Positions 29,987 to 39,422 are shown, counted from the first letter of the stretch. The stretch is 64,000 nucleotides of DNA from Rhizobium mesoamericanum STM3625 (GCF_000312665.1 NZ_HF536772.1:622798-686797); one strand, 5' to 3'. Numbers and translations: made by a program. The notes: generated by a model not told the origin, from the sequence alone.

Positions 29987-30238
29987 TTAGGCGACTTTCC
30001 GGTTATCTTTGATCTGGTCGACAGTCTTGGCGATCGCGTTGATGCTGGCGAAAGACTTACGATTCAAGAGATTGTCGGGAAACTCGATGTCAAAGGCCTC
30101 TTCAATGCCAAGCATAAGCTGCACAGAAGCGAAGGACGTTAGGCCGACCGCATAAAGATCGGCATCGTCGGCAATCTGGTCAACCGAGGCGGGAAGCTTT
30201 CCAAATTTGACCAATAGCTCGCGGATCGTAGTATTCAT
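29987..30238 (-). CDS. Acyl carrier protein (aminoacyl carrier)
   Basis: An 83-residue carrier protein. The attachment serine is Ser35 in AVGLTSFASVQLM, where the usual DSL is LTS. Helices II-III (EEAFDIEFPDNLLNRKSF) are typical. The ATG at 30238 follows GGAGGAGACATA. It is first in the operon with the dehydrogenase, ligase, DUF1839 and GH2 genes. Its sequence is unlike the fatty-acid AcpP (no DSLD). Confidence 0.9.
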   Translation of the reverse strand: MNTTIRELLVKFGKLPASVDQIADDADLYAVGLTSFASVQLMLGIEEAFDIEFPDNLLNRKSFASINAIAKTVDQIKDNRKVA

Positions 30239-30346
30239 TATGTCTCCTCCAAAGATGTTCATATCTCGAGTGGCGAAACTGCCTTGTTCTCGGGACAGGC
30301 GTAATCTGGAAAAGACAAAATTCCCCTAAATGACGTAGTTAAAGTG

Positions 30347-30363
30347 AGCTGATCACCTCAGCT
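30347..30363. promoter_or_regulatory. Inverted repeat upstream of the carrier-protein operon
   Basis: AGCTGA-TCACC-TCAGCT, a perfect 6-base inverted repeat about 110 bases before the carrier-protein ATG. Possible operator. The rest of the 30239-30501 gap is relatively AT-rich and shows no gene. Confidence 0.35.
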
Positions 30364-30501
30364 AAATTCTTAGAAGAAACCCGGGAGGAAGCGGACCTTG
30401 CGTTTGATTTCAATAACTTGTCCTGATTCCGATATTTCCGCGCAATCAGAGGTCTTGCAACTCAGTGTCCAAGAACAACACTTTCGCTCGCATCTTTTTT
30501 A

Positions 30502-31554
30502 CTAAGCTGCCGGCGGATATAAGTGCTCGACTCCGCGATAATCCGAAACAGAATAGCAGCCTTCACCCGTCTCTCTGATCGACTGCTCGCCTATTACTGC
30601 CTTGCCATGGCCGCCGGGTATATCGAGTATGTAGGTGGGTTGGCAGAGACCGGAAATCCGCCCGCGCAGCGCGGCGACTATTTTCTGTCCTTCTTCAATG
30701 GCCAGCCGAAAATGGCTCGTGCCGGGTGCCAGGTCCGGATGGTGCAGGTAGTAGGGTTTTACACGCGTCTCGACGAAGGCTTTCATCAACTCTGCAAGTA
30801 TGGCCGGATCATCATTGACGCCCTTCAGAAGCACCGACTGGCTGACCATGACCATTCCTGCATCAATCAGGCGGGCACATGCCGCTCGTGCCTCATCGCT
30901 CAGCTCGCGCGGATGATTGGCATGCAGCGCCACGTAGACGGTCTTGCCGCTAACTCTCAGAGCAGCAATCAGAGCCGCATCTACCTTTGACGGATCCACC
31001 ACAGGAACGCGCGTGTGGAATCGCACTATCTTCACGTGATCGATAGATGCCAGTTCGCGAAGGATACCTTCCAGTCGCCGTGGGGACAGCACGAGCGGAT
31101 CGCCACCCGTCAGGATCACCTCCCAGATTTCCTTATGATCGCGGATATAGGCAAAGGCGGCCGACATTGCGTTGGCGTCGAGCGTGCCCAAGCCTTGCGG
31201 GCCCACCATCTCACGGCGAAAGCAGAAGCGACAGTAGACGGGGCAGATATGCACGGCCTTCAACAAAACCCGATCACGATAGCGATGAACGATGCCTTGC
31301 ACTGGACTATGGGCTTCGTCACCAATTGGGTCAGCGCGCTCTTCGGGCGCAACGATAAGCTCGGCCGCGTCAGGCACGAATTGACGCGCAATAGGGTCTG
31401 CGTCATCGGCGCGATCGATCAAACCGGCGACGGTCGGAGTCAATGCAATAGCGTAGCGGGCGGCGACGTCAGCCAACGCGTCCCGGCCTCTCTGACCCAG
31501 CAACCCTGCGCGTTCCAGCCCCTCGACAGTCTTGATTGAGCCGATACCGTTCAT
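30502..31554 (-). CDS. epmB: EF-P lysine 2,3-aminomutase EpmB
   Basis: A 350-residue radical-SAM aminomutase. The cluster motif [12 protein letters not shown] follows VHI; the PLP lysine region is in the C-terminal [12 protein letters not shown] part. EpmB converts lysine to beta-lysine, which EpmA then places on elongation factor P. The ATG at 31554 overlaps the epmA stop (ATGA). Both enzymes are adjacent to efp, which favours EpmB over catabolic KamA. Confidence 0.9.
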   Translation of the reverse strand: MNGIGSIKTVEGLERAGLLGQRGRDALADVAARYAIALTPTVAGLIDRADDADPIARQFVPDAAELIVAPEERADPIGDEAHSPVQGIVHRYRDRVLLKAVHICPVYCRFCFRREMVGPQGLGTLDANAMSAAFAYIRDHKEIWEVILTGGDPLVLSPRRLEGILRELASIDHVKIVRFHTRVPVVDPSKVDAALIAALRVSGKTVYVALHANHPRELSDEARAACARLIDAGMVMVSQSVLLKGVNDDPAILAELMKAFVETRVKPYYLHHPDLAPGTSHFRLAIEEGQKIVAALRGRISGLCQPTYILDIPGGHGKAVIGEQSIRETGEGCYSVSDYRGVEHLYPPAA

Positions 31555-32624
31555 CTGCCGTACTCCGCGACCGGCGCCCAAATCACCTGATCGATCCGCG
31601 ACGCCCCGGTTGCCAACATCACCAACCGATCGAAGCCCAGAGCGATGCCGCTTGCCTCGGGCATGATTGCAAGTGCATCCAGAAAATCCTCGTCGAGAGG
31701 ATAGCTTTCGCCGTAGATGCGGGCCTTCTCAGACATCTCGATCTCGAATCGGCGACGCTGTTCTGCCGGATTGGTAAGCTCGCCGAAGCCGTTTGCAAGC
31801 TCGACGCCGCAAGCATAGACCTCAAATCGTTCGGCAACACGCGGATCACGCGCCGAGGGGCGCGCCAACGCTGCTTCCGACACTGGATATTCGTCAAGAA
31901 TGGTCACTCGACCGAAACCCAGATGAGGCTCGACCCTTTCAACAAGTACGCGGCTGAACAAATCGGCCCAGCCATCGTCGTCCGCAAAACGCATGCCGAT
32001 CCGCTTCACCTGGTTAGCAAGATGGGCCCGATCCGTGGCACCGTCGACGGAGACGGAGGCCAGCAGATCAATGCCTGCGTAGCGTTCGAAGGCTGCAGCA
32101 ACGCTTATCCGATCCGGCGCGGCAAAGGGATCGCAGTCCCGGCCTTTATAGGTGAGCCGCGCCGTCTTCATGGTTTCTCCAGCGAGCGCCAGAATGCGAA
32201 TACAATCCAACATCAGGCTCTCATAACCTTCACCCACGCGATACCACTCAAGCATCGTGAATTCCGGATGATGCAGGGGCCCACGTTCGCGATTGCGATA
32301 AACGTGCGCGAAACAGGCGATGCGCTGTTCTCCGGCCGAAAGCAGTTTTTTGCAGGCGAACTCGGGCGAAGTATGCAGGTAAAGCGGTGCCGCCGTCTGG
32401 CCATCTGTCGTCAAAGCCTCGGTAGCAAACGCGTGAAGATGCGCCTCGTTGCCAGGCGAGACCTGCAGCGTGGCGGTGTCGACCTCCATAAAGCCCTCGC
32501 TCAGGAGGTAGCCGCGCAGCGCAGACTGGATCGCATTACGCCCAATCAGGAACGGGCGGCGGTCCAAATGCACACTCGGCGTCCACCACGGCGATACTTT
32601 GGCGATCGAGGGATTCATTGGCAT
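31551..32624 (-). CDS. epmA: EF-P lysine ligase EpmA (PoxA/GenX)
   Basis: A 357-residue class II lysyl-tRNA-synthetase-like catalytic domain without the anticodon-binding domain. [48 protein letters not shown] contains motif 2, and [15 protein letters not shown] is motif 3. It ligates (R)-beta-lysine to EF-P. It diverges from efp across 144 bases and is followed by the overlapping epmB. Confidence 0.94.
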   Translation of the reverse strand: MPMNPSIAKVSPWWTPSVHLDRRPFLIGRNAIQSALRGYLLSEGFMEVDTATLQVSPGNEAHLHAFATEALTTDGQTAAPLYLHTSPEFACKKLLSAGEQRIACFAHVYRNRERGPLHHPEFTMLEWYRVGEGYESLMLDCIRILALAGETMKTARLTYKGRDCDPFAAPDRISVAAAFERYAGIDLLASVSVDGATDRAHLANQVKRIGMRFADDDGWADLFSRVLVERVEPHLGFGRVTILDEYPVSEAALARPSARDPRVAERFEVYACGVELANGFGELTNPAEQRRRFEIEMSEKARIYGESYPLDEDFLDALAIMPEASGIALGFDRLVMLATGASRIDQVIWAPVAEYGR

Positions 32625-32768
32625 CGTCCTGACCGGTCTTCCAACGCTGGGGCTGGCTATTTGCCGGATTTTAGGTTAGTTGCGCCCCCAAAGAACAATC
32701 AAACGCGTCTCCGGGACTCTATCGACAGTCCTCTACGACGCCAAAAGCCGAGTTACAAGGAAGTCTTA

Positions 32769-33338
32769 ATGGTCAAGGTCATCGCCTCTTCTGTCCGCAA
32801 AGGCAACGTTCTCGACGTGGATGGCAAGCTCTACGTCGTTCTGACTGCTCAGAACTTTCATCCGGGCAAGGGAACGCCGGTCACGCAGGTCGACATGCGT
32901 CGTATCGTCGACGGCGTGAAAGTTTCCGAGCGCTGGCGCACGACCGAACAGGTCGAGCGCGCTTTTGTTGAAGACGTGAACTTCCAGTTTCTTTATGAAG
33001 ATGGCGAAGGCTTCCACTTCATGAACCCGGCGACCTATGATCAGGTTGTCGTCGACAATGAGACGATGGGGGATCAGAAAGCCTATCTGCAGGAAGGCAT
33101 GACCTGTATTCTTTCGATCCATGAAGGCGTTCCGCTGGCGCTCGAATTGCCGCGCCATGTCGTCCTCGAAATCACTGAAACCGAACCGGTTGTGAAGGGC
33201 CAGACGGCATCGTCTTCCTACAAACCGGCGATGCTTTCGAATGGCATCCGCACAATGGTGCCTCCGCATATTGACGCCGGCACGCGCGTCGTTATCGCGA
33301 CGGAAGACAATTCCTACGTAGAACGCGCCAAGAACTAA
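32769..33338 (+). CDS. efp: Elongation factor P
   Basis: A 189-residue translation factor that relieves ribosome stalling at proline runs. Lys34 in HPGKGTP is the beta-lysylation site, matching the EpmA/EpmB pair next door. The three-domain layout is complete, ending [19 protein letters not shown]. The ATG follows AAGGAAG. An upstream extension of the frame is antisense to epmA and not real. Confidence 0.98.
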   Translation: MVKVIASSVRKGNVLDVDGKLYVVLTAQNFHPGKGTPVTQVDMRRIVDGVKVSERWRTTEQVERAFVEDVNFQFLYEDGEGFHFMNPATYDQVVVDNETMGDQKAYLQEGMTCILSIHEGVPLALELPRHVVLEITETEPVVKGQTASSSYKPAMLSNGIRTMVPPHIDAGTRVVIATEDNSYVERAKN

Positions 33339-33358
33339 TCATGTGCAGCTCAAAGGCA

Positions 33359-33386
33359 AAGGCCGGATATAAGATACGGCCTTCTT
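33359..33386 (+). terminator. Intrinsic terminator of efp
   Basis: AAGGCCG and CGGCCTT arms around an 11-base loop, followed by CTT; 20 bases after the efp stop. The T-run is short. Confidence 0.6.
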
Positions 33387-33422
33387 GGGTGCATGGGCAT
33401 CAGAGGTAGCCAACCCACAAGC

Positions 33423-33447
33423 AAAAGCGCCGGTCAAGCCGGCGCTT
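33423..33447 (-). terminator. Intrinsic terminator of the glycine-zipper protein gene
   Basis: AAGCGCCGG and CCGGCGCTT arms around a 5-base loop; on the minus strand the stem runs into TTTTGC. Confidence 0.7.
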
Positions 33448-33493
33448 CGGTTTGTAGACCAATACGGAAGCCTCAGCGCCTCGGCCTGCGGCC

Positions 33494-33757
33494 TTAGTAG
33501 CGCGGGCAACGGGCCTCGTAGCGGCGGCCATACCGGTCTCTATAGACGCAGTAACCGCGATGCTCGACAGAATGGCCAATCAATGCGCCTGCAAGACCGC
33601 CGGCAACAGCACCCACTGCAGCGCCGCCCCAACTGTTGCTGACAGCACCACCGATAATAGCGCCTGTACCGGCGCCGATGGCGGTTCCTTGTTCGGTCGC
33701 GGTGCAGGAAGCAAGCGCGCCAACGAGGGCGCCAACGAGCACAATCTTTTTCATCAT
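33494..33757 (-). CDS. Glycine-zipper lipoprotein
   Basis: An 87-residue protein. The signal peptide MMKKIVLVGALVGALASC ends in a lipobox-like ALASC, so Cys18 is probably lipidated. A glycine-zipper segment follows (GAGTGAIIGGAVSNSWGGAA) and the C-terminus is Arg/Tyr-rich (YRDRYGRRYEARCPRY). It resembles YMGG/SlyB-like outer-membrane proteins of unknown role. The start follows GGGAGA. Confidence 0.82.
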   Translation of the reverse strand: MMKKIVLVGALVGALASCTATEQGTAIGAGTGAIIGGAVSNSWGGAAVGAVAGGLAGALIGHSVEHRGYCVYRDRYGRRYEARCPRY

Positions 33758-33784
33758 GACATATCTCCCAGTTTTTTCGGTCGC

Positions 33785-33940
33785 TTAGATGCGACCAAGC
33801 AGCACAAGAATAATAATAATCAGGAGAACTAGCCCCAAACCGCCTGAAGGTCCATAGCCCCATCCGCGACTATAACCCCAATTGGGTAAGGCGCCGATCA
33901 AAAGCAGAACAAGGATAATGAGAAGTATCGTGCCAAGCAT
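33785..33940 (-). CDS. DUF3309 small membrane protein
   Basis: A 51-residue protein in a short frame: MLGTILLIILVLLLIGALP at the N-terminus, a WGYSRGWGYGPSGGLG centre and a second hydrophobic segment LVLLIIIILVLLGRI. This is the DUF3309 pattern, common in Rhizobiales and often stress-related. The ATG follows GAAGGA. It lies upstream of the glycine-zipper gene on the same strand. Confidence 0.9.
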   Translation of the reverse strand: MLGTILLIILVLLLIGALPNWGYSRGWGYGPSGGLGLVLLIIIILVLLGRI

Positions 33941-33982
33941 GGTTCAAATCCTTCAAGGTCATTACACCAGGAATGGACGAGA

Positions 33983-34007
33983 AACACGTATCACCGATTT
34001 TTGTTCC
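33983..34007 (-). promoter_or_regulatory. Candidate EcfG (RpoE2) promoter of the DUF3309 gene
   Basis: On the minus strand GGAAC is followed after 16 bases by TGTT, close to the general stress pattern GGAAC-N16/17-CGTT. It lies about 45 bases before the DUF3309 ATG. The remainder of the gap up to 34454 is AT-rich for this genome and shows no convincing gene. Confidence 0.5.
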
Positions 34008-34454
34008 AAATGTATCAAATGTTCCATCTTGGGCGCAAAACCAACCGATAGCCTCCCAATTTCGGTCGCTCCGTACACAATTAGTACCATCACAAAACTG
34101 AGGCAAAAATCATCGGATGAATTGCTGTAAGAGAGCGGTTAACAGTCGGAATGCACCAAGAATGCACGCGGAACGCGAACTTCGAGATTCATCATCTTGT
34201 GGAAAAAAGCGATTCAAAATCAATACTTAGCCGTGAACAAACACTGAATCCGCGGGAGTCAGCGATTCGTCTCCGATTCGTTCTCAAGCTGTTCCGAATC
34301 GCAAAACGAGCAATCTACAAGCTATTCGCGCAACCGAAAACCGCCGAGTAAATTCAAATCAGCCCTTGCGTTTGGGGCAATGGCTGTCCATGTGTTGTCT
34401 GCTTCGGAGAGGAGCTCACTTGACCTGGGGCACCCCCGCCTCATCTGCAGGACC

Positions 34455-37400
34455 ATGACACTGACATCGCAGCCGATGATACTGAGTGGGCGCGGGGTAA
34501 CCGCGGTACTCGGGCCAACCAATACAGGCAAGACCCATTATGCCATCGAGCGCATGGTTGCACATGGCACCGGGGTGATCGGGCTGCCGCTGCGGCTACT
34601 GGCGCGCGAGGTCTATACCCGCGTCGCCGAAAAGGTCGGGATCCAGAATGTTGCACTGGTGACGGGCGAAGAGAAGATATCACCTCCCAACGCCCGCTTT
34701 TCGGTCTGTACTGTCGAGGCAATGCCACGCGAGACCAAGGCCGCTTTCGTCGCCATAGACGAGGTTCAGCTCGCCGGAGACCTCGAACGCGGGCACATCT
34801 TCACGGACCGCCTTCTGCATCTGCGCGGCCGCGACGAAACGCTGTTGCTCGGCGCCGGTACCATGCGCCCGATCCTGCAGCAACTCCTCCCCGGAATCAC
34901 CGTCGTCGAACGGCCGCGCCTTTCCCACCTGTTCTATGCGGGCCAGAAAAAGATCACCCGCCTACCTCAACGCTCGGCGATCGTCGCCTTCTCTGCGGAC
35001 GAGGTCTACGCGATCGCCGAGTTGATCCGCAGGCAGCGCGGTGGTGCCGCTGTTGTTCTCGGAGCTCTCAGTCCACGCACCCGCAATGCGCAGGTGGCGC
35101 TCTATCAGGCCGGAGACGTAGAATATCTAGTCGCAACGGATGCGATCGGCATGGGTCTCAATCTCGATGTTGATCACGTCGCCTTCGCACAGGATCGCAA
35201 ATTCGACGGCTATCAATTCCGCAATCTCAATCCTGCCGAACTCGGCCAGATTGCCGGTCGCGCAGGTCGCCACATTCGAGACGGGATGTTTGGAGTCACG
35301 GGTCAGGTCGATCCCTTTGACCAGGAACTTGTCGAGCGCATCGAAGGTCACGAGTTCGATAATGTGAAAGTGCTGCAGTGGCGCACGAAAAACCTAGACT
35401 TCAGCTCCCTTCACGCGTTGCGTGCGAGCCTTGAGAGCAGCCCAACCGTCTCCGGCCTGACACGCGCTCTGCCTGCCGTCGACCAGCAGGCACTGGAACA
35501 CCTTTCGCGCTACCCCGAAATCATCGATCTTGCGGACGACCCAGTACGCGTCGAAAAGTTATGGGAGGCTTGCGCCCTTCCGGACTACCGGCGCATTGCA
35601 CCGGCTCAACACGCCGATCTGATTTCCACCCTCTTTTCGGATCTCGTTCGCTATGGCACGGTAAACGAGGACTTCCTTGCCGAGCAGGTACATCGCGCGG
35701 ATCGAACAGACGGTGAGATTGACACGCTTTCGGCGCGAATCGCGCAGATAAGGACTTGGACCTATGTGTCGAATCGGCCCAATTGGCTTGCCGATCCGAC
35801 ACACTGGCAGGAAAAGACGCGGGAAATCGAAGATCGATTGTCCGATGCGTTACATGAAAGGTTGACGAAACGCTTTGTTGATCGCAGGACATCTGTGCTC
35901 ATGAAGCGCCTGAGAGAGAATGCGATGCTGGAAGCTGAAATCAGTGTAAATGGCGATGTCTTCGTTGAAGGACATCATGTGGGGCAACTGTCGGGATTCC
36001 GGTTCACGCCCATTTCGGGAGCGGAGGGACCGGATGCTAAGGCTGTTCAGTCTGCTTCGCAAAAGGCGCTCGCTCTGGAATTCGAGGCACGCGCGGCTCG
36101 CCTCCATGCGGCCGGCAATAGCGATCTCGCGATCAGCTCCGACGGTTCGATCCGCTGGCTGGGCGATCCGGTGGCGCGCCTGGCAGGCAGCGATCATGTC
36201 ATGCGCCCGCGCGTCATCATCCTCGCCGATGAACAGCTGACCGGCAATGCCCGCGACCACGTGGCCGCTCGTATCGAGCGCTTTGTAAATCACCATATAA
36301 GCACGGTTCTGAAGCCGCTTGACGACCTGTCCCGCGCAGAGGATCTGCAGGGCCTGGCAAAAGGCCTCGCATTTCAGCTCGTCGAGAACCTCGGCGTCCT
36401 TTTCCGGCGCGATGTGACCGAGGAAGTAAAGTCTCTGGACCAGGACGCGCGCGCTTCGATGCGCCGCTACGGTGTCCGGTTCGGCGCCTACCACATCTTC
36501 GTCCCTGCCCTTCTGAAGCCGGCGCCCGCCGAGCTTATCACGCTCCTTTGGGCGCTGAAGAATGACGGCCTCGAAAAGCCCGGCTATGGCGATCTCATAC
36601 CGGTGTTGGCCGCAGGCCGCACCTCGGTTGTCACCGATCCAGGTTTTGAGCGCACCTTCTACAAGCTGGCCGGCTTCCGGTTCCTTGGCAAACGTGCCGT
36701 GCGCATCGACATCCTGGAGCGTCTGGCCGATATCATTCGCCCGCTGCTTCAGTGGAAGCCGGGCCAGGCAAATCGTCCCGAAGGCGCATATGACGGCCGC
36801 CGTTTTACGACGACGACCGCCATGCTTTCGATCCTCGGCGCAACGCTGGAGGATATGGAAGAGATCCTGAAGGGACTGGGCTATCGCGCCGATGCCGTTA
36901 GGGCAGAGGAGGCGGCAGCCCATCTGTCGGCTCAGGACGCTGCAGCAACGCCGGCGACCGAGACTGCGGTTGAGGACAATGCCGAAAAGGCGGATCACGA
37001 CGATGCCGACAGCGCATCGGAGGAAACCGTTTCAGAAGCTCCGGGCGCTGTTGAAGCGGTCGCTACCGAACAACCGGTCGCTGCAAACTCCGCAGAAGCG
37101 GAGGAGCCGAAGCCGGTTCTTCTCTGGCGCCTCGGCGGCCGCACAGACAATCAGCGGCAGGCTCGCAACCAGGGTGAACGCCGTGGTGGCAACCATCGCG
37201 GCCAGGACCGCGGGACCGACCAACGGCGCCAGGGTGCAGGTGGTGGAGAAGGCCGCGACGGCAATCGCCAGCATCACGGTAAGGATGGCGGCAAGTCACA
37301 TCAGGGACGCGGCGACCGCAACGAGCAGCGTGGCGACCGTCAAGACCGTGGCGACCGCAAGGATCGCAACAACCGTGCCGGCCCACAGCCGTTGCGCTTC

Positions 37401-37490
37401 GAGGCAAAGCCCCCGCGAAAGGAAAAGCCGATCGATCCGGATTCTCCTTTCGCGAAGCTCGCTGCCTTGAAGGAGCAAATGAAGAAATAA
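34455..37490 (+). CDS. SUV3-like DEAD/DExH-box RNA helicase with RG-rich tail
   Basis: About 1011 residues. The helicase core (about 1-330) has Walker A GPTNTGKTHYAI, a DExH-like AIDEVQLAGD, and motif VI QIAGRAGRH, as in mitochondrial SUV3 and its alphaproteobacterial relatives. A long middle region follows, then an Ala/Glu-rich linker and a tail from about residue 890 rich in Arg, Gly, Asp and Asn (RGDRNEQRGDRQDRGDRKDR). SUV3 unwinds RNA for degradation. The start at 34455 follows GCAGGACC; 34380 and 34476 are alternatives. It is followed closely by an S4 RNA-binding protein. Confidence 0.88.
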   Translation: MTLTSQPMILSGRGVTAVLGPTNTGKTHYAIERMVAHGTGVIGLPLRLLAREVYTRVAEKVGIQNVALVTGEEKISPPNARFSVCTVEAMPRETKAAFVAIDEVQLAGDLERGHIFTDRLLHLRGRDETLLLGAGTMRPILQQLLPGITVVERPRLSHLFYAGQKKITRLPQRSAIVAFSADEVYAIAELIRRQRGGAAVVLGALSPRTRNAQVALYQAGDVEYLVATDAIGMGLNLDVDHVAFAQDRKFDGYQFRNLNPAELGQIAGRAGRHIRDGMFGVTGQVDPFDQELVERIEGHEFDNVKVLQWRTKNLDFSSLHALRASLESSPTVSGLTRALPAVDQQALEHLSRYPEIIDLADDPVRVEKLWEACALPDYRRIAPAQHADLISTLFSDLVRYGTVNEDFLAEQVHRADRTDGEIDTLSARIAQIRTWTYVSNRPNWLADPTHWQEKTREIEDRLSDALHERLTKRFVDRRTSVLMKRLRENAMLEAEISVNGDVFVEGHHVGQLSGFRFTPISGAEGPDAKAVQSASQKALALEFEARAARLHAAGNSDLAISSDGSIRWLGDPVARLAGSDHVMRPRVIILADEQLTGNARDHVAARIERFVNHHISTVLKPLDDLSRAEDLQGLAKGLAFQLVENLGVLFRRDVTEEVKSLDQDARASMRRYGVRFGAYHIFVPALLKPAPAELITLLWALKNDGLEKPGYGDLIPVLAAGRTSVVTDPGFERTFYKLAGFRFLGKRAVRIDILERLADIIRPLLQWKPGQANRPEGAYDGRRFTTTTAMLSILGATLEDMEEILKGLGYRADAVRAEEAAAHLSAQDAAATPATETAVEDNAEKADHDDADSASEETVSEAPGAVEAVATEQPVAANSAEAEEPKPVLLWRLGGRTDNQRQARNQGERRGGNHRGQDRGTDQRRQGAGGGEGRDGNRQHHGKDGGKSHQGRGDRNEQRGDRQDRGDRKDRNNRAGPQPLRFEAKPPRKEKPIDPDSPFAKLAALKEQMKK

Positions 37491-37494
37491 GCGG

Positions 37495-37899
37495 ATGGGC
37501 GGGGAGACACAGCCACGAAGCGGTTCGCGGCAACGCATCGACAAGTGGCTGTTCTTCACGCGCATGGTTAAATCGCGCTCACTGGCACAAAGCCATATTC
37601 AATCCGGGCATGTCCGGATCAATGGCGAGCGCGCTCTTCAGCCGAGTCAGACGGTCAAGGTGGGCGACAGGGTCGAGCTGGCGCTCGAGCGGCGCGATGT
37701 TGTCCTCATTGTCAAATCCGGCGGTGAGCGACGCGGCCCCTATGAGGAAGCCCGGCTGCTCTATGAGGATTTGACGCCGCCACCCGACGAAACAAAGCGC
37801 CTCACACCTTATGAGCAGGCAATGCGGGCAACGGGAGCAGGGCGACCCACAAAAAAGGAACGCCGCGCAATCGACAAGCTGATGTCGGACGAGGATTAG
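37495..37899 (+). CDS. S4-domain RNA-binding protein (HslR type)
   Basis: A 134-residue protein with an N-terminal S4 domain (RIDKWLFFTRMVKSRSLAQSHIQSGHVRINGERALQPS), as in Hsp15, which binds stalled 50S subunits carrying nascent chains. A basic C-terminus follows. It lies four bases after the helicase stop, so it is probably translated with it. Confidence 0.92.
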   Translation: MGGETQPRSGSRQRIDKWLFFTRMVKSRSLAQSHIQSGHVRINGERALQPSQTVKVGDRVELALERRDVVLIVKSGGERRGPYEEARLLYEDLTPPPDETKRLTPYEQAMRATGAGRPTKKERRAIDKLMSDED

Positions 37900-38093
37900 A
37901 AAACTCTGTCCGGACTGCGGCGTTTTGGGATTTCTTTATTCTTGAAATCCGCAGACAAAGCCGATACTTGACAATCAACTTGCCGGATAGCGTGACTGCC
38001 TCCCCAGCATTTCACCGCTTGCTTTCCGGTTAGGGGAAAGGCGCGACGTTCCAGGTTGCCCGGCCCCATTGTATGGAAGTCCTGGAGTTCTTC

Positions 38094-38432
38094 ATGACCT
38101 ATGTCGTGACCGACAATTGCATTCGCTGCAAATATACCGACTGCGTGGAAGTCTGCCCCGTTGACTGCTTCTATGAAGGCGAAAACTTCCTCGTCATTCA
38201 TCCTGACGAGTGCATCGACTGTGGCGTTTGCGAGCCGGAATGTCCCGCCGAGGCGATCAAACCGGACACGGAGCCGGGCCTCGACAAGTGGCTTAAAATC
38301 AACGCCGAGTATGCCAGCATCTGGCCGAATATCACGGTCAAGAAGGATGCCATGCCCGAAGCGAAGGAAATGGACGGCGAAACCGGGAAGTTCGAGAAAT
38401 ACTTCTCTGGAAAGCCAGGATCAGGAGACTGA
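38094..38432 (+). CDS. fdxA: 7Fe ferredoxin FdxA
   Basis: A 112-residue ferredoxin with [17 protein letters not shown] and [16 protein letters not shown], giving one [3Fe-4S] and one [4Fe-4S] cluster, plus the C-terminal extension ([22 protein letters not shown]) typical of FdxA. Start at 38094 after TGGAG; an ATG 21 bases upstream lies before this site. It carries electrons in the cytoplasm; partners unknown. Confidence 0.95.
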   Translation: MTYVVTDNCIRCKYTDCVEVCPVDCFYEGENFLVIHPDECIDCGVCEPECPAEAIKPDTEPGLDKWLKINAEYASIWPNITVKKDAMPEAKEMDGETGKFEKYFSGKPGSGD

Positions 38433-38545
38433 TCGCTCATTCGAAATCGGGGCCCAAAAGCGGGTTCAGCGAGCCGCGAGACGCGTGAAGAGTGTCTGCG
38501 GCATATGGGTGTCATGTGTTGCGCGCATGACTCAGGCGCAGTAAA

Positions 38546-38574
38546 TTATTGATTTCCTCATATTTTTGTGATAG
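38546..38574 (+). promoter_or_regulatory. Candidate promoter of carD with long leader
   Basis: TTATTG and TGATAG spaced by 17 bases, about 250 bases before the carD ATG. The 38433-38829 gap also holds a 14-base palindrome CCGGCCGCGGCCGG (38789-38802) close to the ribosome site. No gene seen in the gap. Confidence 0.45.
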
Positions 38575-38829
38575 CTTCTCCCTCACTGATCCATTTGCGG
38601 CATGACGCATGCCCAAACCACCACGAAAGCAAAACAAATCCAAAAACGCGGTTTCCGTGACATATCAACGCCTTGAGCCGTGAGGCTCCAAGCTTGTGCG
38701 CATGGATATGTTTGTTTTTGTCCGGTGGGACCAGAAGTAAGTCACCCGACGGATCCGACCGTCTCATCCGGGCCTGACTGACCCGGCTCCGGCCGCGGCC
38801 GGAAGCGTAACAGGGAGTGTTTGAATAGA

Positions 38830-39402
38830 ATGACGACCCAGCAGAAAAAACCTTCTTCCGCACGTCACGGCTTCAAGACCGGTGAATCGATCGTGTACCC
38901 CGCACATGGCGTCGGTACCATCAGCGCCATCGAAGAGCAAGAAGTAGCAGGTATGAAGCTTGAACTTTTCGTTATCGATTTCGAGAAGGACAAGATGCGC
39001 CTGAAAGTGCCGGTCGCTAAGGCCATGAGCATCGGCATGCGTAAGCTCTCCGAAACCGATTTCGTCGAGCGTGCATTGAAGGTTGTGCAGGGCAAGGCGC
39101 GCGTGAAGCGCACCATGTGGTCCCGTCGCGCTCAGGAATATGATGCCAAGATCAATTCCGGCGACCTCATCTCAATTGCTGAAGTTGTCCGCGATCTTTA
39201 TCGCGCCGAGAACCAGCCGGAACAGTCCTATTCCGAACGCCAGCTCTATGAGGCGGCGCTTGATCGCATGGCACGCGAAATCGCTGCCGTGAACAAGATG
39301 TCGGAAACGGAAGCCGTCCGTCTCGTCGAGACCAACCTTAACAAGGGTCCGAAGCGCGGCAAGGCGATCGAAGAGGATGAATCTCAGGACGAAGCTGCAT
39401 AA
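38830..39402 (+). CDS. CarD/CdnL-family RNA polymerase-binding factor
   Basis: A 190-residue protein. The N-terminal Tudor-like RNA-polymerase interaction domain (FKTGESIVYPAHGVGTISAIEEQEVAGMKLELFVIDF) is followed by a helical DNA-binding domain (VKRTMWSRRAQEYDAKINSGDLISIAEVVRDLYR). CarD/CdnL stabilises open promoter complexes, notably at growth and rRNA promoters. The ATG at 38830 is behind AGGGAG; a TTG nine bases earlier is too near that site. Confidence 0.94.
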   Translation: MTTQQKKPSSARHGFKTGESIVYPAHGVGTISAIEEQEVAGMKLELFVIDFEKDKMRLKVPVAKAMSIGMRKLSETDFVERALKVVQGKARVKRTMWSRRAQEYDAKINSGDLISIAEVVRDLYRAENQPEQSYSERQLYEAALDRMAREIAAVNKMSETEAVRLVETNLNKGPKRGKAIEEDESQDEAA

Positions 39403-39422
39403 GTCCCCTGTTTTTCTTAGGA

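Noticed and set aside
31536..32768. Long N-terminal extension of efp
   Set aside because: The extra 411 codons are antisense to epmA; the EF-P family starts at 32769 behind a ribosome site.
34151..34351. 66-codon plus-strand frame before the helicase
   Set aside because: No ribosome site, low-complexity basic product, and no family resemblance in an AT-rich gap.
35850..36998. 382-codon minus-strand open frame
   Set aside because: Antisense to the SUV3-like helicase, with no recognisable domain.
38789..38802. Palindrome CCGGCCGCGGCCGG as terminator or operator
   Set aside because: No T-run and GC-only content make chance likely in this genome; noted in the carD leader entry only.
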